From: an uncultured Spirochaetales bacterium
GTDB taxonomy: Bacteria; Spirochaetota; Spirochaetia; Treponematales; Treponemataceae
DNA length: 6,103 bases
Assembly (NCBI GenBank): GCA_946061495.1
Contig: CAMGSV010000148.1
Location: 1-6,103 of the forward strand
Direction: 5' to 3'
Shown here in pieces: positions 1 through 4,711 of the stretch. The first letter of the stretch is position 1. The number at the start of each line of letters is the position of its first letter. Made by a program: the position numbers and the translations under genes. The notes under the pieces are model-generated. The model did no database searches and was not told the origin of the DNA. It was given only the letters and a program-made list of their open reading frames with translations.

Positions 1-52
1 AAATGCACCTCCTAAAATTGAACTTTATTTGTCCAACTTTAGGGGTGCACTT
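1..52 (-). terminator. Long hairpin, probable operon terminator, cut by the window edge
   Basis: About 40 nt downstream of the CoA-transferase stop, positions 34-49 pair with 4-20. In the minus-strand transcript this is a 16-bp stem with one bulged A (position 10) and one G-U wobble. The wobble becomes an A-C mismatch on the other strand, so the structure fits minus-strand RNA better. The stem can extend three pairs outward (50-52 with 1-3), so an A-rich foot faces a U-rich foot. The minus strand leaves the stem as TTT exactly at the window edge, so the length of the U tract is unseen. The loop is about 13 nt (21-33). It is the only terminator-like structure after the last gene. An alternative reading is a short palindromic insertion or insertion-sequence end remnant. 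Confidence 0.6.
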
Positions 53-91
53 CAGTCAGGACACGGCCTCTCTTATTCACTCAAGCTGCAA

Positions 92-1432
92 CTAGCGCTT
101 GTTGCTCTGCTTCCAGATTCCCATCTTCTCGGCATCCTTGACCAGCTCGTCGCGGAAGTCGGGGTGGGCAACGGAGATGAGTGCCTCGGCCCGCTGCCAG
201 GAGGACAGACCCTTCAGGTTCACCTTTCCGTGCTCGGTGACGAACCAGTGGATGTTGGGCCGAGCGGCGGTGATGACGGATCCGGGGTCCAGTGTGGGGC
301 GAATCCGGGAACCAAGGGTTCCATCCTTCTTCTTGAAGGTGGAGGAGCAGCAGATGAAGCTCTTTCCACCCTTGGACAGGTAGGCACCCAATACAAAGTC
401 CAGCTGTCCACCGGCACCGGAAATCTGCTTTGTTCCGGCGCTCTCGGAGTTCACCTGGCCAAAGAGGTCAATCTCAACGGTGTTGTTGATGGAGATGAAG
501 TTGTCGATCTGGGCGATGACCCGGGCATCGTTGGTGTAGTCAACGGGGCGGGGGCAGATGTCGGGGTTGCCGTCGATGTAGTCGTACAGCTTCTTTGTTC
601 CTGCGGCAAAGGCATAGACCTGCTTTCCGCCGTCCAGGCTCTTGCACTTTCCGTTGATCTTTCCGGCATTGGCAATGTCCACGAAGGCGTCAACGTACAT
701 CTCGGTGTGGACGGACAGATCCTTCAGGTCGGACTGGACGATCATGGAACCCACGGCGTTGGGCATTCCACCGATACCCAGCTGGAGACAGGCTCCGTTG
801 GGAATCTCCTCCAGAATCAGCTTGGCAACCGCCTTGTCCACATCGGTGAGCTCGCCGCCGCCGCCAATCTGGGAGACAGGGGGATTGTCGCCCTCAACGA
901 TGATGTCAACCTCAGAGATGTGGATATTGTCATGCATACCGCAGCAGCGGGGCATGTTCTTGTTCACCTCGACAATCACCACATCAGAAATCTCTACCAC
1001 AGCACGCAGGTGGGAGACACTCAGACCGAAGTTGAAGTATCCCTTCTCATCCATTGGTGCAACCTGGAACATGGCAACATTGATGTGCTTGATGTTCTCA
1101 CGGTACCAGCGGGGCAGCTCAGAGTAGCGCAGAGCATTGTAGTAGGCGAATCCAGCCTGTCCTGCCTTCCGCTCGATTCCGGAATAGTGCCATGAGTTCC
1201 AGCACATGTGGGCGGCGGGATTCTCAATCTGGAAGATGGCAGGATTGAAGGGAAGCACGCCTCCACGGAACTTCACATCCTCCAGGCTGGTCAGACGAGC
1301 AGCCAATGCCTTGTCCAGTGCGATGGGGGTGTTCACACAGAAACCATAGTCAACCCAGTCACCTGACTTGACAACCTTCACAGCCTCCTCGGCTGTCTTA
1401 AGCTTTGCCTGGTAATCTGCTTCAAAGCTCAT
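92..1432 (-). CDS. but: Butyryl-CoA:acetate CoA-transferase (4-hydroxybutyrate CoA-transferase family)
   Basis: The product is a 446-residue cytoplasmic CoA-transferase, close to the usual length of about 440-450 for this family. Its probable reaction is butyryl-CoA + acetate to butyrate + acetyl-CoA, the last step of the operon's pathway. Visible motifs are GDWVDYGF near residue 24, CWNSWH at 77-82, the glycine-rich QLGIGGMPNAVG at 217-228, HTEM at 242-245, AFVDIANAG at 249-257, GQVNSE at 325-330 and SGAGGQLDF at 338-346. WNSWH and AFVDIA.AG are the blocks targeted by the known degenerate primers for butyrate-producer but genes. By position, Glu244 in HTEM is the likely catalytic glutamate that forms the CoA thioester (equivalent to Glu238 of the Clostridium aminobutyricum enzyme; inferred). 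The ATG at 1432 is chosen because AGGAGG lies 5 nt before it. An open frame runs upstream to 1510 but crosses two hairpins and has no ribosome site. A 4-hydroxybutyrate or acetoacetate acceptor cannot be excluded from sequence alone. Confidence 0.9.
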   Translation of the reverse strand: MSFEADYQAKLKTAEEAVKVVKSGDWVDYGFCVNTPIALDKALAARLTSLEDVKFRGGVLPFNPAIFQIENPAAHMCWNSWHYSGIERKAGQAGFAYYNALRYSELPRWYRENIKHINVAMFQVAPMDEKGYFNFGLSVSHLRAVVEISDVVIVEVNKNMPRCCGMHDNIHISEVDIIVEGDNPPVSQIGGGGELTDVDKAVAKLILEEIPNGACLQLGIGGMPNAVGSMIVQSDLKDLSVHTEMYVDAFVDIANAGKINGKCKSLDGGKQVYAFAAGTKKLYDYIDGNPDICPRPVDYTNDARVIAQIDNFISINNTVEIDLFGQVNSESAGTKQISGAGGQLDFVLGAYLSKGGKSFICCSSTFKKKDGTLGSRIRPTLDPGSVITAARPNIHWFVTEHGKVNLKGLSSWQRAEALISVAHPDFRDELVKDAEKMGIWKQSNKR

Positions 1433-1437
1433 TCTTT

Positions 1438-1443
1438 CCTCCT
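1438..1443 (-). promoter_or_regulatory. Ribosome binding site that fixes the CoA-transferase start
   Basis: A perfect AGGAGG on the minus strand lies 5 nt before the ATG at 1432. It rules out the longer open frame beginning near 1510. It follows the foot of a 9-bp hairpin by 6 nt. Confidence 0.9.
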
Positions 1444-1449
1444 TTATAA

Positions 1450-1472
1450 GTCTTCCAGCCTCTCTGGAAGAC
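1450..1472 (-). promoter_or_regulatory. 9-bp hairpin directly before the CoA-transferase ribosome site
   Basis: GTCTTCCAG and CTGGAAGAC (1464-1472 and 1450-1458) form a perfect 9-bp stem with a 5-nt AGAGG loop. No U tract follows, so it is not a standard terminator. It sits between the tandem array and the CoA-transferase and ends 6 nt before AGGAGG, so effects on translation initiation or mRNA stability are plausible. The function is inferred. Confidence 0.65.
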
Positions 1473-1513
1473 AGGGTGGAAACCGGCAGGTCTCCCTCAC
1501 CGGCTTCCACCTG
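1472..1513 (-). promoter_or_regulatory. Second, larger hairpin in the crt-but gap
   Basis: Positions 1500-1513 pair with 1472-1486 in a 14-bp stem with one bulged base and one G-U pair in the minus-strand RNA. The loop is 13 nt (1487-1499). The stem abuts the 9-bp hairpin, sharing base 1472, so the two could stack or compete at the junction. On the plus strand it is followed by TGTTTTTC and resembles a terminator, but no plus-strand gene leads into it. Likely roles are an intercistronic stabiliser, a processing site or a partial attenuator; none is proven. Confidence 0.6.
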
Positions 1514-1522
1514 TTTTTCAAT

Positions 1523-1642
1523 GAATTGTTATTGTTCTCGAGCTCTCTTATTTATTCTCGAACCCGATTACTTGTTCTCAAACCCGATTACTTGTTCTCG
1601 AACCCGATTACTTGTTCTTGAACCCGATTACTTGTTCTTGAA
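1523..1642 (-). repeat. Six-unit 20-bp tandem array seeded by the end of crt
   Basis: Read on the minus strand the unit is TTCAAGAACAAGTAATCGGG. Copy 1 (1642-1623) contains the last four codons and the stop of crt plus 5 nt. Copy 2 (1622-1603) is identical. Copy 3 (1602-1583) has one difference and copy 4 (1582-1563) two. Copy 5 (1562-1543) matches 14 of 20 and copy 6 (1542-1523) about half, both in the same 20-nt register. Divergence therefore grows with distance from the gene. The outer two copies are less certain than the inner four. Confidence 0.92.
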
Positions 1643-2404
1643 CTGGACACCCTTCTCCTTGTTCAGGAAGGCTGTCATTCCAATCTTCTGGTCCTCTGTG
1701 GCGAAGCAGTTGCCGAACTCACGAACCTCAATGGCGATACCGGCATCGATATCCACCTGGAGTCCCTCGTTGATGGCCTTCTTTGCGTAGGCCACTGCCA
1801 GGGGAGCCTTCTTGCAGATGGTCTGTGCCAGAGAAACGGCAGTTTCCATCAGCTGCTCGGGCTCTACAACGGAGTTCACCAGACCAATCTTCAGAGCCTC
1901 GTCAGCCTTCACATTGCGGCAGCTGTAGATCAGCTCCTTGGCGATTCCAGGAGAAACCAAGCGAGCGAGCCGCTGTGTTCCACCGAAGCCGGGGGTGATT
2001 CCCAGTCCCACCTCGGGCTGTCCGAAGAGAGCCTTGGTGGAGGCGATGCGGATGTCGCAGGCCATGGACAGCTCGCAGCCACCGCCCAATGCAAAGCCGT
2101 TGACGGCTGCAATGACGGGACAGCGGAACTTCTCGATGCGGGAGAACACGGCGTTACCAACGCGACCGAATTCAGCGGCGGCGGCAACATCCTTGTCCTT
2201 CATCTCTGCAATGTCAGCACCAGCAACGAAGCTCTTGTCTCCGGCACCAGTGACGATGACTGCATACACATCGGCATTTCCCTCCAGCTGAACGAATGCG
2301 TCGTCCAACTCCTTGAGGGTAGCGGTGTTCAGGGCATTCAAAGCCTCGGGGCGGCTAATGGTAACAGTAGCAATATGATCCTTTACATCAACCAATACGC
2401 TCAT
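1628..2404 (-). CDS. crt: 3-hydroxybutyryl-CoA dehydratase (crotonase)
   Basis: The product is a 258-residue enoyl-CoA hydratase/isomerase-family protein, full length for a bacterial crotonase. It should convert 3-hydroxybutyryl-CoA to crotonyl-CoA in the cytoplasm, the step after Hbd. The oxyanion-hole segments are visible: FVAGADIAEM at 59-68 and GFALGGGCELSMACD at 103-117. The two catalytic glutamates fall at Glu111 (GGGCEL) and Glu131 (GQPEVGLG), followed by the conserved TPGFGGTQRL. Family members are normally hexamers. The ATG at 2404 is 14 nt after the hbd stop, with AGGAG 6 nt before it, so translation is probably coupled to hbd. The gene ends VQFKNK, and that stretch of DNA is the founding unit of the tandem array running into the next gap. 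If the stop were read through, the next in-frame TAA is in copy 4 (1570-1568), adding about 20 residues. Confidence 0.95.
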   Translation of the reverse strand: MSVLVDVKDHIATVTISRPEALNALNTATLKELDDAFVQLEGNADVYAVIVTGAGDKSFVAGADIAEMKDKDVAAAAEFGRVGNAVFSRIEKFRCPVIAAVNGFALGGGCELSMACDIRIASTKALFGQPEVGLGITPGFGGTQRLARLVSPGIAKELIYSCRNVKADEALKIGLVNSVVEPEQLMETAVSLAQTICKKAPLAVAYAKKAINEGLQVDIDAGIAIEVREFGNCFATEDQKIGMTAFLNKEKGVQFKNK

Positions 2405-2410
2405 ATCTTT

Positions 2411-2415
2411 CTCCT
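2411..2415 (-). promoter_or_regulatory. Ribosome binding site of crt at the hbd stop
   Basis: AGGAG lies 6 nt before the crt ATG and just after the hbd TAA (2421-2419). The ribosome ending hbd therefore covers the crt initiation region, which supports translational coupling. This is the only gene junction in the operon without a hairpin. Confidence 0.85.
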
Positions 2416-2418
2416 CTC

Positions 2419-3258
2419 TTACTTTGAGTAGTCAAAGAAGCCCTTGCCGCTCTTGCGTCCCAACAGACCGCCGCGAACCATCTTGCGCAGCAGGGTACAG
2501 CAGCGGTACTTGCTGTCTCCAGTCTCCTTGAACAGAACGTCCATGATGGCCACAACAATGTCGTTTCCGATGAGGTCGGACAGGGCCAGGGGTCCCATGG
2601 GGTGGTTTGCACCCAGCTTCATGGCGGTGTCGATGTCCTCGGCGGAGGCGATTCCCTCCTGCAGGATGAAGGCAGCCTCGTTGATCATGGGAACCAGGAT
2701 GCGGTTCACCACGAAGCCGGGACCCTCGTTCACCTCAACGGGGGTCTTGCCCATGTTCTTGGACACCTCGATGATCTTGTCCTTTACGGAAGCGGGGGTG
2801 TTCACACCGCAGATAACCTCAACCAGCTTCATGACGTTGGCGGGGTTGAAGAAGTGCATTCCGATAACATCGTGCTTGATTCCCTTGGCAATCTCAGTCA
2901 CAGACAGGGAAGAGGTGTTTGTGGCAAAGATGGTCTCTGCCTTACAAATCTCGTCCAGCTGGGAGAACAGGCCCTTCTTCACGTCCATGGTCTCCAGAAC
3001 AGCCTCAACCACCAGGTCGGCATCTGCCAGGTCCTTGTACTCGCCGGCCTTCAGGTTTCCCTTCACCTTTGCGGCTGCATCGGCATCAATCTTTCCCTTG
3101 CCAACAAGCTTGTCCAGTCCAGCACCAATCTTATCGATTCCGCCCTGGGCCCACTCAAGCTTAACGTCACATACAGTAACAAGATAACCAGCAGAAGCAA
3201 ATGCGTTTGCAATGCCCTGTCCCATGGTTCCTGCACCAACTACACCAACCTTAGTCAT
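2419..3258 (-). CDS. hbd: 3-hydroxybutyryl-CoA dehydrogenase
   Basis: The product is a 279-residue protein, the normal size for the short clostridial Hbd. It should reduce acetoacetyl-CoA to (S)-3-hydroxybutyryl-CoA. The N-terminal Rossmann domain (about residues 1-183) opens with VGVVGAGTMGQGIA (GxGxxG at 8-13). Asp31 at the end of the second strand suggests NAD(H) rather than NADP(H); this is inferred. The active-site residues fit the family: Ser117 in NTSSLS, His135 in GMHFFNP, Glu147 in KLVEVI and Asn185 in GFVVNRI. The C-terminal dimerisation domain contains NHPMGPLALSDLIG and ends with the signature GLLGRKSGKGFFDY. The start at 3258 gives the exact N-terminus of the dinucleotide fold and has GAGG 7 nt upstream, a weaker ribosome site than those of its neighbours. 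It sits after thiolase B with a 152-bp gap and 14 nt before crt. Confidence 0.96.
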   Translation of the reverse strand: MTKVGVVGAGTMGQGIANAFASAGYLVTVCDVKLEWAQGGIDKIGAGLDKLVGKGKIDADAAAKVKGNLKAGEYKDLADADLVVEAVLETMDVKKGLFSQLDEICKAETIFATNTSSLSVTEIAKGIKHDVIGMHFFNPANVMKLVEVICGVNTPASVKDKIIEVSKNMGKTPVEVNEGPGFVVNRILVPMINEAAFILQEGIASAEDIDTAMKLGANHPMGPLALSDLIGNDIVVAIMDVLFKETGDSKYRCCTLLRKMVRGGLLGRKSGKGFFDYSK

Positions 3259-3265
3259 AATTATA

Positions 3266-3269
3266 CCTC
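3266..3269 (-). promoter_or_regulatory. Weak ribosome binding site of hbd
   Basis: GAGG (in GTGAGG) lies 7 nt before the hbd ATG. It is shorter than the AGGAGG used by thiolase A and the CoA-transferase. A much stronger AGGAGG run occurs about 70 nt further upstream but is buried in a hairpin stem (3312-3340). Confidence 0.65.
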
Positions 3270-3311
3270 ACTTTGAAACTAAGAAATAATAAACTAGAAA
3301 TATTATCCAGC

Positions 3312-3340
3312 GGAGGGGGAGGAGAACACCTCCTCCCTCC
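3312..3340 (-). promoter_or_regulatory. GGA-rich hairpin in the thiolase B-hbd gap
   Basis: On the minus strand GGAGGGAGGAG (3340-3330) pairs with CTCCTCCCCCTCC (3324-3312) in an 11-bp stem with a 2-nt bulge and a 5-nt GUGUU loop. It begins 70 nt downstream of the thiolase B stop and ends 53 nt before hbd. The purine arm contains a perfect AGGAGG sequestered in the stem, and four GG runs that could form a two-tier G-quadruplex. No U tract follows, so it is not a standard terminator. Confidence 0.65.
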
Positions 3341-3380
3341 ACAAAATAATCAGCAACGATATGGTAGTAATAACACAATT

Positions 3381-3401
3381 CCCGGCCAAAAACAAGCCGG
3401 G
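3381..3401 (-). promoter_or_regulatory. Small GC hairpin just after thiolase B
   Basis: CCCGGC and GCCGGG form a perfect 6-bp all-GC stem with a 9-nt U-rich loop, 9 nt after the stop of thiolase B. It lacks a following U tract (AATTGTG comes next), so it is more likely a weak pause site or 3'-end stabiliser than a full terminator. The rest of the gap (3259-3311 and 3341-3380) is AT-rich, with no convincing promoter or small gene. Confidence 0.5.
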
Positions 3402-3410
3402 CCGTGTGAG

Positions 3411-4622
3411 CTATACCATCTTGATGACGATGGCTGTTCCCTGACCACCACCGATACACAGTGATGCCAGTCCCAGCTTCTTTCCGGTGCGCTTCATCTC
3501 ATGGATGAGGGCCACCAGAATCCTGTTTCCGGAGATTCCCACGGGATGTCCGATGGCGATGGCGCTACCATTCACGTTTGTCTTGGCCATCAGCTCAGCC
3601 TTGTCCACTCCGTGCTCCTCCACCAGCTCGTGGATGACACCCAGGGACTGGGCGGCGAAGGCTTCGTTCAGCTCCACCAGCTCCATGTCGGAGAGCTTGA
3701 GTCCGGCGTGCTTGAGGGCGTTGCGGATGGCGGGGGTGGGTCCCAGACCCATGACGCGGGGGTCAACACCGCCCTGTCCGTATCCCACAATCTCACAGAG
3801 GGGCTTCAGGTTGTGCTTCTTCACCGCATCTTCGCTGGCAACGATGACGAAGGAGGCACCGTCGTTGATTCCGGAGGCATTACCGGCGGTTACGGTTCCG
3901 TCCTTGATGAAGGCGGGCTTCAGCTTTGCCAGCTTCTCCAGGGTTGTTCCCCGGTTGGGGTACTCGTCGGTGTCGAACACGATGTCGCCCTTCTTGGAGG
4001 GAATCACCAGAGGAACGATCTCGTCCTTGAACTTGCCGGCGTCCTGGGCGGCGATGGCCTTTGTCTGTGAACCCAGGGCGAACTCGTCCTGCTCCTGGCG
4101 GGAGATGTTGTACTTCTGGGCGATGTTCTCGGCGGTGACACCCATGTGGATGTTGTAGAGGGCGTCTGTCAGGGCATCGTGGAGCATGTGGTCCTCGGCC
4201 TTCCAGCTGCCCATCTTGTTTCCGGAACGAGTGTTGGCGGGAACAAGATAGGGTGCCTGTGACATGGACTCAACGCCACCGGCCACCACAATCTCGTTGT
4301 ATCCAGTCTGGATGGACATGGCGGCTTCCATGACTACCTTCATTCCGGAGCCACAGAGCATGTTGGTGGTGTGGGCGCAGACGGAGTCGGGGATACCGGC
4401 CTCCAACGAGATGGTGCGTCCGATGTTCTGGCCAAGACCTGCACCGAGGACGTTTCCGCAGATGACTTCGTCCACATCGCTGCCCTTGAGTCCTGTTTCC
4501 TCCAGCAGGGCCTTCACCACGGTGGATCCCATGACCTTGGGCTTCACGTTGGACAGGGTTCCCAGGAAGTTACCCACGGCAGTACGCTTTGCCGCTACAA
4601 TATATACCTTCTTTGCTTCCAT
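3411..4622 (-). CDS. Acetyl-CoA acetyltransferase (thiolase), copy B
   Basis: The product is a 403-residue biosynthetic-type thiolase, slightly longer than the typical 390-395. It should condense two acetyl-CoA to acetoacetyl-CoA, the committed step into butyrate. The nucleophile is Cys90 in NMLCGSG. The other active-site landmarks are NEAFA near 319-323, His359 in GHPVGISG and Cys389 in CIGGGQGTA. By gap-free hand alignment it is about 78% identical to copy A over the same length. It differs near the active site: Ile363 replaces the usual Ala in GHPxGAS, and the segment near 154-157 reads LYN instead of RLD. The ATG at 4622 matches the start of copy A (ME.KK.YIV.AKRTA) and has GGAG 8 nt upstream. 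A longer open frame to 4685 runs through a hairpin and is rejected. The substrate chain length could differ from that of copy A. Confidence 0.94.
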   Translation of the reverse strand: MEAKKVYIVAAKRTAVGNFLGTLSNVKPKVMGSTVVKALLEETGLKGSDVDEVICGNVLGAGLGQNIGRTISLEAGIPDSVCAHTTNMLCGSGMKVVMEAAMSIQTGYNEIVVAGGVESMSQAPYLVPANTRSGNKMGSWKAEDHMLHDALTDALYNIHMGVTAENIAQKYNISRQEQDEFALGSQTKAIAAQDAGKFKDEIVPLVIPSKKGDIVFDTDEYPNRGTTLEKLAKLKPAFIKDGTVTAGNASGINDGASFVIVASEDAVKKHNLKPLCEIVGYGQGGVDPRVMGLGPTPAIRNALKHAGLKLSDMELVELNEAFAAQSLGVIHELVEEHGVDKAELMAKTNVNGSAIAIGHPVGISGNRILVALIHEMKRTGKKLGLASLCIGGGQGTAIVIKMV

Positions 4623-4630
4623 AATTTCTT

Positions 4631-4634
4631 CTCC
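4631..4634 (-). promoter_or_regulatory. Ribosome binding site of thiolase copy B
   Basis: GGAG lies 8 nt before the ATG at 4622 and 7 nt after the foot of the 12-bp hairpin. It supports this start over the upstream in-frame alternative near 4685. It is weaker than the AGGAGG of copy A, so copy B may be translated less efficiently (inferred). Confidence 0.7.
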
Positions 4635-4641
4635 AGAAATA

Positions 4642-4689
4642 CCTGTTGTCCCCTTACGTGCTCCGCTGAATAGGGAGGGGGACAACAGG
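4642..4689 (-). promoter_or_regulatory. Perfect 12-bp stem between the two thiolases
   Basis: CCTGTTGTCCCC (4689-4678) and GGGGACAACAGG (4653-4642) are perfect inverted repeats around 24 nt. Inside, CTCC (4677-4674) can pair with GGAG (4664-4661), lengthening one side of the stem. It is the most stable-looking element in the window. Thiolase A ends 22 nt upstream, and the ribosome site of thiolase B starts 7 nt downstream. The absence of a U tract on the minus strand argues against simple termination. A role in mRNA processing or in setting the ratio of the two thiolases is inferred. Confidence 0.75.
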
Positions 4690-4711
4690 CTGTGGTTTTT
4701 TTATTGTGTAA

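Noticed and set aside
29..1195. Long plus-strand open frame of 388 codons opposite the CoA-transferase
   Set aside because: It lies wholly antisense to a full-length, clearly recognisable enzyme, has no good ribosome site, and encodes a low-complexity G/V/L/H-rich protein typical of a codon-bias shadow.
1433..1510. N-terminal extension of the CoA-transferase to 1510
   Set aside because: The 26 extra residues would be read through two hairpins with no ribosome site, whereas the ATG at 1432 has a perfect AGGAGG and matches the family's usual N-terminus.
1472..1520. Plus-strand terminator (hairpin followed by TGTTTTTC)
   Set aside because: There is no plus-strand gene or promoter that would use it. 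The stem is better explained as part of the minus-strand intergenic leader.
1523..1642. CRISPR array
   Set aside because: The 20-bp units are directly adjacent with no unique spacers, and one unit is coding sequence. It is a simple tandem repeat.
3260..3265. TATAAT just before hbd as an internal -10 box
   Set aside because: It is 1 nt from the hbd start codon and has no -35 hexamer at the right distance, so it could only give a leaderless or internal start. It is most likely part of an AT-rich spacer.
4623..4685. N-terminal extension of thiolase B to 4685
   Set aside because: It runs through the 12-bp hairpin and the ribosome site. Thiolase A aligns exactly from the ATG at 4622.
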